64,000 nucleotides of DNA, taken from NCBI GenBank assembly GCA_022072055.1, contig JAJVIK010000016.1:80191-144190 (forward strand). The letters are read 5' to 3'. The position numbers were made by a program, and so were the translations under genes. The stretch comes from a bacterium (GTDB taxonomy: Bacteria > Hinthialibacterota > Hinthialibacteria > OLB16). This document shows, piece after piece, positions 26,885-34,086 of the stretch. Under the pieces are notes generated by a model. The model was not told the DNA's origin and did not search any database. It saw only the letters and a list, made by a program, of their open reading frames with translations. Numbering within the stretch: position 1 is the first letter of the stretch; every line of letters begins with the position of its first letter.

Positions 26885-28483
26885 ATGCTGCATTCCCTCG
26901 AACTCGAGAATTTCAAGGCTTTCGGAACGCGCGTCAAGATCCCCTGTGCGCCGATCACCCTCATCTTCGGACCCAATAGCTCGGGCAAGAGCTCAATTCT
27001 CCAAGCACTTCACTTGATGAAGCAAACTTACGACCATTGCGAGAAGCCTGGAGGGCTTACTCTCCAAGGGGAGGGGTGCATTGTTGATTTGGGGAGCTTC
27101 CGCGAACTGGTCCACGATCATAAACCACAACGAGAGGTGAGGATAAAGCTCGCGACAACATATGAGAATGGCTCACCGTCCGCACTTGAATGGACCTACC
27201 GAGTACCTGTGGGTCGGTCACGTGAATCACTCTCATCCCTTACGGTCTTTGTTGATGGTGAAAGCCACCCATTTACCGTCATATATGACATTCGCCAAGG
27301 CACCTCCAAGCAACGGGACCGACGTAAGACACAACAACTCTCCCGCCCCCCAGGCTTAGTGGCCCACTGTAGGACACTCATAACCCCTCCGCAACAGTGG
27401 GAGGCTTATGCCCGCACCTTTTTCGAATCCAGAGGCCAATTCGAGAAATGCATCGACGACCACCTCGAGCGGACGAAATCCGATACAGGGGCTGAAATAT
27501 TCTTCCCGACACTTCCCCGTATCAAGAGAAGGACGGCTCTGCGGCTGCTACGGAGGTTGAAGAGTGAGATCTCTTGTACTACATCTCCAGAAAACACCTT
27601 GCACTGGATATCATCGCTGGCAAGGGGTTATAAGGTCCCTCTGTCAAGTTTCCTTTTGGATTCCAAGGTCCGGAAAGACACATCACAAGTATTCGATCTA
27701 TTCTTGGCCTTACTCGCTGACGTGTCACTCGATAGCCGCCCACTCTATGCTGGTTGGTGGAGGCGGATAGACTCCCTTCAAGACGCCGTTGGGAAGCTCC
27801 TCGATCGGGTTTCCCCGATGGGGCCATTTAGAAGAACCCCCCAGCGGTGGTACCAAGTTCCTGACGTTATGCCAGTCCACGTTGGACTCCATGGCGAGAA
27901 TTTCCCCTATCTGCTCTTTCATAACCCAGCACTCTTAAGTGAGACCAACAAGTGGTTAGAGGTTCTTGACATGCGTTATTCTCTCGACATACAACAAATC
28001 GGCGATGGAGATCTACACCTCGTGGAGGTGCGGTTATCAAGGCGGCGGCCGAGACAGAATGATGCATTGGCGGACGTTGGGTTTGGGGTAACTCAGATCC
28101 TTCCAATTCTTGTCGAAAGCCTGAACGCCACGGGAAGGATCATCACCATCGAACAGCCCGAGGTTCACATTCATCCGAAGCTTCAGGCCGACCTTGGTGA
28201 CCTGCTCATCCACTCGATCAAGAAGGAAGACGCCAACCAGTTCATCATTGAAACCCACAGCGAACACTTGATCCTCAGACTCCTGCGACGGATTCGGGAA
28301 ACTACGGAGGGGACCCTTCCGAAGGGCGCGGAGCCTTTGAAACCGGAGGACCTTTCTGTTCTCTATGTAAAACGTGGGAAGGAGGGTTCGGAGGTGGTTC
28401 AACTGCCGGTCACGCCGGATGGGGATTTCGCCCAGCCGTGGCCAGACGGCTTCTTTGCTGAAAGAGCAAAGGAGCTATTCTGA
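26885..28483 (+). CDS. AAA ATPase with DUF3696 C-terminus (pair 1)
   Basis: 532 residues from the ATG at 26885, chosen because the paralogue at 31407 starts at the same residue (MLHS[LM]ELENFKAFG). ATGs at 26852 and 26669 lie in frame, so an extended N-terminus is possible; no start has a strong binding site. It has an SMC/RecF-like ABC-type ATPase fold: Walker A GPNSSGKS (29-36), a signature-like region before VGFGVTQILPI, Walker B with EQPEVHIHP (423-431), and the His-switch in IIETHSEHLILRLL. The C-terminal 50 residues (LSVLYVKRGKEGSEVVQLPV to WPDGFFAERAKEL) fit DUF3696. Such ATPases are typical sensor/energy subunits of two-gene defence systems. Its partner starts 3 nt after its stop. Confidence 0.88.
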   Translation: MLHSLELENFKAFGTRVKIPCAPITLIFGPNSSGKSSILQALHLMKQTYDHCEKPGGLTLQGEGCIVDLGSFRELVHDHKPQREVRIKLATTYENGSPSALEWTYRVPVGRSRESLSSLTVFVDGESHPFTVIYDIRQGTSKQRDRRKTQQLSRPPGLVAHCRTLITPPQQWEAYARTFFESRGQFEKCIDDHLERTKSDTGAEIFFPTLPRIKRRTALRLLRRLKSEISCTTSPENTLHWISSLARGYKVPLSSFLLDSKVRKDTSQVFDLFLALLADVSLDSRPLYAGWWRRIDSLQDAVGKLLDRVSPMGPFRRTPQRWYQVPDVMPVHVGLHGENFPYLLFHNPALLSETNKWLEVLDMRYSLDIQQIGDGDLHLVEVRLSRRRPRQNDALADVGFGVTQILPILVESLNATGRIITIEQPEVHIHPKLQADLGDLLIHSIKKEDANQFIIETHSEHLILRLLRRIRETTEGTLPKGAEPLKPEDLSVLYVKRGKEGSEVVQLPVTPDGDFAQPWPDGFFAERAKELF

Positions 28484-28486
28484 ACA

Positions 28487-29422
28487 ATGCTCTACGAATT
28501 CGCCATCGATCCGGAAGCGATTCTCGAATGGGCTAAGGACCGGAACCTGGCTGCCTTCTTCCTTGATGGAAAGTTCGGCCTTGGGACAGCGCGTATCATG
28601 GCCCAGTTCCCGAAAGGATGGAGGAAGAGAGTTCATTCTTTTTTTGGACAAGGTAGCGGGACCTTAGCCGATTCCCGGCTTGGCGAGATTCTAAAGGAGC
28701 TTGGTTCACATGTTACAGCCCGTCCGGCATCGGAATGGTGTGATGATTTGCCTTGGTTAGAGAACACCGAGCGGGAGGACTTACAGTCCCCTTTTCACGC
28801 GATTCTTGGAGTGCGGAACCCTCGGTTAAGCAGCCGTGTGCTGAATGCCTTGAGTCCCGGAGAAGTTGTAGATTCCCCACTCTGGAAAACTCAGCATGGA
28901 GTTACAGTTAAGCGCACAGCAGATGAAATAGCTGAAGCTATCTCGCCGATGCTTCGAATCGCCGACGAGATCTATTTTATCGACCCTTACTTTGACCCTG
29001 GAACTAAAAAGAAACGTGATCCCATCCTCAAATCGTTAAGGAGGGCTGAGGGCTCCAGGGGGGGCTCCGCGCCACGAATTATCCAGGTTCGGTGTGATTA
29101 CGACAAGAGTGGTACCGATGAGTATTTCCAATGCAAGTGTAAGGAGGACCTCCCGAAAAAAATTCCAAAGGGGTGGGAGGTGGTATTCCTCCGCTTGAAT
29201 AATAATGACTCCGGTCAGCGCTTGCACAACCGTTACATCCTCACCAATCTGGGCGGCGTGATTTTTGGCCATGGAATCGATGAAGGAAAGCGTGATGAGA
29301 CGGACGAGATAACCTTGCTCAGCAAGGATCAGTATTGGAAACAAAGGGCGGCCTATATTGACCAACCTGTCTTTATGGAATCAGGGCAACGAATTGTAGT
29401 TCGCGGCACGAGATGTGAATGA
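28487..29422 (+). CDS. PLD-like effector candidate (pair 1)
   Basis: 311 residues, starting 3 nt after the ATPase stop, so translation is probably coupled. An N-terminal domain of about 150 residues (FAIDPEAILEWAKDRN; SEWCDDLPWLENTEREDLQSPFHAILGVRNP) is followed by a PLD-like half: IYFIDPYFDP (Asp at 166) and LHNRYILTNLGGVIFGHGIDEG (His at 247). The canonical HxK motif reads H-N-R here, a Lys to Arg change, and there is one copy, so a dimer would be needed for a full PLD active site. It shares these motifs with the protein at 33133-34086. PLD-type nucleases act in several phage defence systems. The activity is inferred. Confidence 0.8.
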   Translation: MLYEFAIDPEAILEWAKDRNLAAFFLDGKFGLGTARIMAQFPKGWRKRVHSFFGQGSGTLADSRLGEILKELGSHVTARPASEWCDDLPWLENTEREDLQSPFHAILGVRNPRLSSRVLNALSPGEVVDSPLWKTQHGVTVKRTADEIAEAISPMLRIADEIYFIDPYFDPGTKKKRDPILKSLRRAEGSRGGSAPRIIQVRCDYDKSGTDEYFQCKCKEDLPKKIPKGWEVVFLRLNNNDSGQRLHNRYILTNLGGVIFGHGIDEGKRDETDEITLLSKDQYWKQRAAYIDQPVFMESGQRIVVRGTRCE

Positions 29423-29444
29423 AGCGATTACGGGAGAGGGAACG

Positions 29445-30338
29445 ATGAAGGAAAGACACTTCCTCTACTGCTGGAGTCTTGACACCGCCGATTGGGAGCA
29501 GGACCTCGGAACGGTCCTGAATCACATCGCGGGGCAGCAACTCAAACGAGTCGCCGCTGGGGACACGGTTTGGATCGTGACACATCGCGATGGTGCGGTT
29601 TCCTTGCGCGGAAGAATCGTGGTGGATGCGGTCACTGATTTCGATGGGGCCTGCGAGCGGTTGGGAACAACCGACCTGTGGGAATCCGATTATCACCTGA
29701 TCGCCGAGCCGGGAACCGAGGAGCCTCTGGATGACATCCCCCTCGAAGAGAACGTGGCCCTGCTCCGATTCAACAGCAAGAAGGATCGCTTCACGGTCGA
29801 AAAGGACGGTCGAGTGGATTACCACCAAATGCAGACCATGCGGGAGCTCACCCCGGAATCCGCCGAGCTCCTGCAGAAAATCTGGGATGAAGCGGCGATG
29901 CCGAGCGGCTCCGAGATTCCACTTGATCAAGCCGAGGAGTGGTCCCGTGGGGCCGGATTTGGGGAACCGGAGAAAAACAGGCGTGTCGAGGAGGCTGCGG
30001 TCAAATTCGTCACCGAGTGGTACACACGCGAGGGATGGGCGGTAGTTTCCGTGGAATCGGAAAAACTCGGATACGACCTCGTCTGCAAGAAAGAAGGCAT
30101 GGAGGAATCCGTGGAAGTGAAGGGCGTGTCCGGCGAGGATCCCCGATTCATTATCACCGAGCGAGAGGTGAATGCCGCTGAAACGCTCCCAGACTTTTTC
30201 CTCTGTGTGGTGACAGCGGCCCTTACCTCCAGGCCACAGCTCCATCGTTTTTCTGGCGAGGAGTTCCTCGATAAATACAACCTGTTCCCTATTCAGCATC
30301 TCGCCGTACCCCGAAAGGCGGAGGGGGCTCAGAGTTAG
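29445..30338 (+). CDS. EVE-like / DUF3883 nuclease-like protein
   Basis: 297 residues from the ATG at 29445 (GGGAGAGGG upstream); an in-frame GTG at 29415 overlaps the previous gene. The first 90 residues (HFLYCWSLDTADWEQD, GDTVWIVTHRDGAVSLRGRIVVD) resemble an EVE/PUA-like base-reading domain. The C-terminal part (about 185-285: YDLVCKKEGMEESVEVKG, FIITEREVNAAETLPDFFLCVVTA) fits DUF3883, a PD-(D/E)xK-related fold with D211, E224 and K226 as likely catalytic residues. EVE or PUA-like domains joined to nucleases are common in modification-dependent restriction. The position 22 nt after the PLD gene suggests one operon under the sigma-54 promoter. Confidence 0.78.
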   Translation: MKERHFLYCWSLDTADWEQDLGTVLNHIAGQQLKRVAAGDTVWIVTHRDGAVSLRGRIVVDAVTDFDGACERLGTTDLWESDYHLIAEPGTEEPLDDIPLEENVALLRFNSKKDRFTVEKDGRVDYHQMQTMRELTPESAELLQKIWDEAAMPSGSEIPLDQAEEWSRGAGFGEPEKNRRVEEAAVKFVTEWYTREGWAVVSVESEKLGYDLVCKKEGMEESVEVKGVSGEDPRFIITEREVNAAETLPDFFLCVVTAALTSRPQLHRFSGEEFLDKYNLFPIQHLAVPRKAEGAQS

Positions 30339-30396
30339 CAAGGGTACTCGTATCTGGGGGCTTGGCTCCCAGCCATTCAACCCTTGGGAGGAAACC

Positions 30397-30510
30397 ATGT
30401 TCTGGCTGCTTTTCAGACTGGCTCTGTTCCTTTTCCTGCTGCCGGCCCATCTCATTCTTCTTGCCATAGGTTGGCTGATTTGGTGGATTGTCTTGAATAC
30501 CTCCGACTGA
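30397..30510 (+). CDS. 37-residue single-helix membrane peptide
   Basis: The ATG at 30397 follows TTGGGAGGAAACC, a near-ideal ribosome binding site. The product is hydrophobic throughout (MFWLLFRLALFLFLLPAHLI and then LLAIGWLIWWIVLNTSD), with Trp-rich faces. It is too short for most gene callers. Peptides like this occur as type I toxin-like membrane peptides or as small partners of larger membrane complexes. No antisense RNA could be identified. The stop at 30510 precedes the XRE gene by 139 nt. Confidence 0.5.
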   Translation: MFWLLFRLALFLFLLPAHLILLAIGWLIWWIVLNTSD

Positions 30511-30561
30511 AAGAGAAGGTCTCGCACGCCATTCGGAAGGTCCGCGAATCTTGCTGAGCCT

Positions 30562-30588
30562 GGATTCCGGATCGGGGTCCGGAATGAC
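30562..30588. repeat. REP-like palindromic element, copy 1
   Basis: Arms ATTCCGGA and TCCGGAAT around a TCGGGG loop, flanked by GG and GAC. The same unit recurs at 30936. It resembles the widely distributed GTCATTCC...GGAATCC palindromic repeats of many bacterial genomes. Confidence 0.7.
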
Positions 30589-30649
30589 ACGCGTGAAATC
30601 CTCCTTGCCGAGGAACGGAAGGCAGACTATTTGATCCGGAGAAAACCTC

Positions 30650-30925
30650 GTGGACCACCTTGAGAAATACATTGAAAGCCGCAAGCGGCGCTCTCCCGCG
30701 TTCTCCGCAGACTTTGAGGTGGGATATGAGCGGTTCAAGGTGGGGGTTGTGCTCCGCATGGCCAGGGAGGATGCCGGGCTTTCCCAAGAGGAGCTCGCCA
30801 AACGTCTTCACACCAAAAAATCCGCCATCTCCCGGATCGAGAACCACGCCGAGGATATCCGCCTCTCCACTCTCGAGAAGTTCGCCGAAGCGGTCGGGAA
30901 GCGTCCGACTTTGAGAATCGCGTAA
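30650..30925 (+). CDS. XRE/HigA-type helix-turn-helix protein
   Basis: 91 residues from a GTG at 30650 with GGAG 9-10 nt upstream. An N-terminal stretch (HLEKYIESRKRRSPAFSADFEVGYERF) precedes a clear XRE helix-turn-helix (AREDAGLSQEELAKRLHTKKSAISRIENHAEDIRLSTLEKFAEAVG). The layout matches HigA/RelB-like antitoxins, which usually follow a RelE/HigB toxin. No intact toxin frame is visible upstream. It may be an orphan antitoxin or a local repressor. It is framed by two REP-like units. Confidence 0.82.
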   Translation: MDHLEKYIESRKRRSPAFSADFEVGYERFKVGVVLRMAREDAGLSQEELAKRLHTKKSAISRIENHAEDIRLSTLEKFAEAVGKRPTLRIA

Positions 30926-30935
30926 GGACAACCCC

Positions 30936-30961
30936 GGATTCCGGATCGGGGTCCGGAATGA
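30936..30961. repeat. REP-like palindromic element, copy 2
   Basis: Identical core to the unit at 30562-30588 and in the same orientation, beginning 11 nt after the XRE stop codon. Confidence 0.7.
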
Positions 30962-30992
30962 GGGGGCGGTTCCACGTGGCGGCCTGGGTTAA

Positions 30993-31302
30993 GCCCCCCC
31001 TCACCACTCCTCCTTCAACCACTCCTCCGGCAGTTCCGCCACGCACACATCCGGGTTGCCGCGACGGGTTGAGGTGAAGACCACCTTGCTTCCCTCATTG
31101 TTCCAGCCCACGTGCGGATGGGCGCCGTGGCCGTAGGTGCGGTGGTTCTGGGTCAGGATCCGCGCGCGCGCGGTCTTGCCGCTGAAGATGCCGATATCCC
31201 CATGCCAGTTGTCAGCCGCCGCGAAGCGTCCGCAGGGAGAACCCGCGCAATGCCACCAGTTGTACTTGGAGACCTCCGCCGGGGTCCCGGTGGGCCACCA
31301 AC
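30993..31302. repeat. Left 310-bp direct repeat flanking the inserted module
   Basis: This stretch matches 37060-37369 without gaps, offset 6067 bp, with about 11 mismatches by eye. Eight of them lie within the 35 nt nearest the gene's 3' end. Identity stops sharply after CCACCAAC at 31302. The two repeats enclose 5.76 kb carrying four genes. Confidence 0.93.
31001..31302 (-). pseudogene. 3' fragment of the PL22-like lyase gene
   Basis: Read on the minus strand, the left repeat encodes the last about 100 residues of the lyase at 37068-38294, including its stop codon. It ends in PDVCVAELPEEWLKEEW, whereas the intact gene ends in PDVCVAELPESWLREGW. Most nucleotide changes keep the protein sensible, so the fragment comes from a functional homologous 3' end. 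There is no start and no upstream coding sequence, so it is not expressed as this protein. Confidence 0.85.
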
Positions 31303-31354
31303 TTGCTGGGAACGAGCCTCTGCCTCCTATCCCTCTTCGCGGTGGTCGAAAGAG

Positions 31355-31382
31355 TTGCCTATTCTATAAACTCTTGTATCAT
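31355..31382 (+). promoter_or_regulatory. Sigma-70-type promoter of the second ATPase/PLD pair
   Basis: TTGCCT (31355-31360), a 16-nt spacer and TATCAT (31377-31382) lie 25 nt before the ATG at 31407, inside sequence unique to the inserted module. No -24/-12 sigma-54 match was found here. Confidence 0.6.
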
Positions 31383-31406
31383 CGGCGTTCCACGGGAGGA
31401 CTGCAA

Positions 31407-33131
31407 ATGCTCCACTCAATGGAACTGGAAAACTTCAAGGCCTTTGGTCGACGGGTGAAGATCCCCTGTGCTCCAATCACGCTCATCTTCGGTCAGAACA
31501 ACGCGGGGAAGAGTTCGATCCTTCACGCGCTTTACTTGATGAGGGCATCGGCCCAGCATACATCCGACGATGATCGATGGCTCGTTCTAGCAGATAAACA
31601 AGGTTCCTTTGACCTTGGCGCCTTCCCGAATGTCATTTTCGGTCACCACACAAGGCGCAAGGTGAAGATCAGAGTCGTGTGGACAAGTTCGAAACCACGT
31701 AAATCCGTTGGAGACAAGGGAATAACCGATCCCTTCCAGAGATTCTTCGGAAAACTCGATGATCGCCTGTTAGGAGTTGAGTACTCATTCATTCTACCAC
31801 CCGAGAGCGCCTTCCCATTTGCTGACAGGATTGATCTGTTCGTCTCTTCCTTTCTTCGGCCATTCGCCACCTTCACTCTTATTAAGACTGAAATGTGTCG
31901 CGTTTCAGGGAAAGGGCATGGAGTTCCACGCTCGGCGCTGGACCATTTACGGGAGATTGTCCGAGGCAAGCAAGAGTTCGCATGGTCCTATCTATCAAGC
32001 CATCCGGACCTCTGGAAGAATCAAGTTGATAGCCTCACTGCCCGCCGGGCGGAAATTATTGGTCTGCTCAAGACACTAGACAAACGAACGCAACAGATTG
32101 TCCCTGACAACACTAATCGCAACCTCCTTCAGTTTCAAACGCGGATACCTGACGGGAATCTCGCTGACCACACCGGTGTGGTGGACGCCTTACGTTTCTA
32201 TACTGGTGAGATTTCTGCGGAGCGGCTCGCAAAGCGCGTTTTCGGTGAACTCAAGTCCTGGATAGCCAGTGTGTCGCTCTTTGAATGCGAACTAGAATGG
32301 CCGATTCAGCTGTCATTGTTTGAGTGGGAAAACGCTCCCCCAGAAGACCCAGATTATCATTATGTGTCCGAGTTGTTTGGCGACTTGCTCGCCATTGAAA
32401 CGGTCCCAGGAGCAATCCTTAGTAACCTCAAGCGCCAACTCAAGAGCATCGAGCCGCTTGGTCCAACTCGTGCAATCCCGAAGCGGATTTATACCTTTGA
32501 AGGTGTTAAGCGTGAGGCTGTCGGCTTTCTAGGAGAGGAATGTCCAGCTCTTCTCTATCATCAGCCGGATCTCCTTTCCGAAGTCAATACGTGGCTTGCT
32601 GGAAAGGACAAGCTCGACTCAGGCTACCGTCTTTCCGCTGACGAAGTGCAATTTCGAACCATGGAGCTCTTCCAGATTAATGTTCTTGAGACTTTTAGCC
32701 GTGGGAAGGCTCCCATCCCTTGGTCTGATGTCGGATATGGATTGAGCCAGATTGTTCCTATCGTAATTCAATGTCTTCTACGGAATTGTTCGATTCTTAC
32801 CTTTGAACAGCCTGAACTCCACATTCACCCACGCCTTCAAGCTGCCCTCGGCGACCTCTTTATCCATTCCGCTCAAAGGGGCAATCAACTGATCATCGAA
32901 ACCCATAGTGAGCATCTGATATTGAGGCTCCTGCGACGGATTCGTGAGACAACAAATGGAACACTTCCGGAAGGAGTTGATCCTCTCCGACCGGAAGACC
33001 TCTCTGTTCTCTATGTCAAACGTGGAAAGGGGGGTTCGGAAGTCGTCCAACTTCCCGTGACGCCGGATGGGGATTTTGAGTCCGATTGGCCGGAAGGGTT
33101 CTTTACAGAGCGCGAAAGGGAACTCTTTTGA
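31407..33131 (+). CDS. AAA ATPase with DUF3696 C-terminus (pair 2)
   Basis: 574 residues from the ATG at 31407 with GGGAGG upstream. It is a paralogue of the ATPase at 26885: Walker A GQNNAGKS (29-36), VGYGLSQIVPI, Walker B EQPELHIHP (467-475), IIETHSEHLILRLLRR, and a nearly identical DUF3696 end (LSVLYVKRGKGGSEVVQLPV to WPEGFFTERERELF). The middle 300 residues are only weakly alike between the two copies and carry about 40 extra residues here. This is the part expected to sense the trigger. Longer frames upstream run through the direct repeat and are artefacts. It is coupled to the gene starting at 33133. Confidence 0.88.
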   Translation: MLHSMELENFKAFGRRVKIPCAPITLIFGQNNAGKSSILHALYLMRASAQHTSDDDRWLVLADKQGSFDLGAFPNVIFGHHTRRKVKIRVVWTSSKPRKSVGDKGITDPFQRFFGKLDDRLLGVEYSFILPPESAFPFADRIDLFVSSFLRPFATFTLIKTEMCRVSGKGHGVPRSALDHLREIVRGKQEFAWSYLSSHPDLWKNQVDSLTARRAEIIGLLKTLDKRTQQIVPDNTNRNLLQFQTRIPDGNLADHTGVVDALRFYTGEISAERLAKRVFGELKSWIASVSLFECELEWPIQLSLFEWENAPPEDPDYHYVSELFGDLLAIETVPGAILSNLKRQLKSIEPLGPTRAIPKRIYTFEGVKREAVGFLGEECPALLYHQPDLLSEVNTWLAGKDKLDSGYRLSADEVQFRTMELFQINVLETFSRGKAPIPWSDVGYGLSQIVPIVIQCLLRNCSILTFEQPELHIHPRLQAALGDLFIHSAQRGNQLIIETHSEHLILRLLRRIRETTNGTLPEGVDPLRPEDLSVLYVKRGKGGSEVVQLPVTPDGDFESDWPEGFFTERERELF

Positions 33132-33132
33132 C

Positions 33133-34086
33133 ATGATCAAAGAGATTGCGGTCGATCCAGAGGTCCTCGCCGACTGGAATGGATATCGGATTGTCTTTCA
33201 AGGGTGTGGTGTGGAGAAAGGCAGGCTCATCTGGCGATTCCCTGAGGATTGGCCATCCAAGGTCGTGGAACGAATTGATCAGGCTCGCAAGACAAGTCAG
33301 CTTCAACCTGTAAAAGCCAAGACCATAATCGAAGATGTGAGGAAATCCTATCGCCGAAAAACTGTCCCAAGCCGGAGAAGGTATGCCTCAGAGAAATCAT
33401 GGTTGGAGAACGCAGAGAATGAACACCAAAGAGAGCCATTCAGTTTGATCGTTTGTTGCGGCAATCCGCAGTCCTTGAGTGGAGTCCTCGCGGCGGATGA
33501 CATCACTGAAGAAACGGATGGATGGTACGTCAATACAGGAAAGAAGGTCGAACGAACGGCTTCTAATCTTGCTGATTGTGCACGTGTCCTTCTCAGCCAC
33601 TCGACAAGGATTATCTTCGTAGATCCTTACTTTGATCCCCAAGAAGAGAAGTTTCTTTCTTCATTGCGCGCCTTCCTGAGCGCCTGTCCCGAGGCACATG
33701 GTCCAAAACGGAAGTTCGAGCTCCACTCAAAGGTGCAAGCAAAAAGAAATAGAGACGGTCAATTCAACGAAGAGTCCGGCCTAGAGTGGGAGAAGCGATG
33801 CTTGAGCTTGCGGCGGATCCTACTACCCAACATAAGCCTTAGCATCTTTCGGTGGCGAGACTATGCACAGGGAGAAATTCTCGAGGGATTCCATGCTCGA
33901 TATATTCTAACTGAACTTGGTGGGATCCGTTTTGACTGGGGACTCGATGAAGATCCAAAGAGGAAGAAGACCGATGTTCAAATCCTCAATCACGATCTTT
34001 ACACGGAACGATGGAGGGATTTCCAGGAAGGAAGTTCTCCTTTCGATTTAGACTGGAAGATGAAAATCGACTACAGTGCAGACTGA
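33133..34086 (+). CDS. PLD-like effector candidate (pair 2)
   Basis: 317 residues, with its ATG 1 nt after the ATPase stop, so very likely coupled. It shares with the pair-1 protein IAVDPEVLADW, KSWLENAENEHQREPFSLIV, RIIFVDPYFDP (Asp at 164) and FHARYILTELGGIRFDWGLDE (His at 254). Again the HxK of classical PLD enzymes is HxR. The spacing between shared motifs is kept while the rest has diverged strongly. Codon use is more AT-rich than in the housekeeping genes. It overlaps the convergent helicase gene by 16 nt. Confidence 0.8.
   Translation: MIKEIAVDPEVLADWNGYRIVFQGCGVEKGRLIWRFPEDWPSKVVERIDQARKTSQLQPVKAKTIIEDVRKSYRRKTVPSRRRYASEKSWLENAENEHQREPFSLIVCCGNPQSLSGVLAADDITEETDGWYVNTGKKVERTASNLADCARVLLSHSTRIIFVDPYFDPQEEKFLSSLRAFLSACPEAHGPKRKFELHSKVQAKRNRDGQFNEESGLEWEKRCLSLRRILLPNISLSIFRWRDYAQGEILEGFHARYILTELGGIRFDWGLDEDPKRKKTDVQILNHDLYTERWRDFQEGSSPFDLDWKMKIDYSAD

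Noticed and set aside
30340..30650. Possible RelE/HigB toxin upstream of the XRE gene
   Set aside because: Only a fragment-like stretch (LVDCLEYLRLKEKVSHAIRKV) without a start or core residues is present, so no toxin is called.
31137..31406. Apparent N-terminal extension of the second ATPase running through the direct repeat
   Set aside because: The stretch is antisense to the lyase fragment; homology to the first ATPase and a good ribosome binding site begin at 31407.
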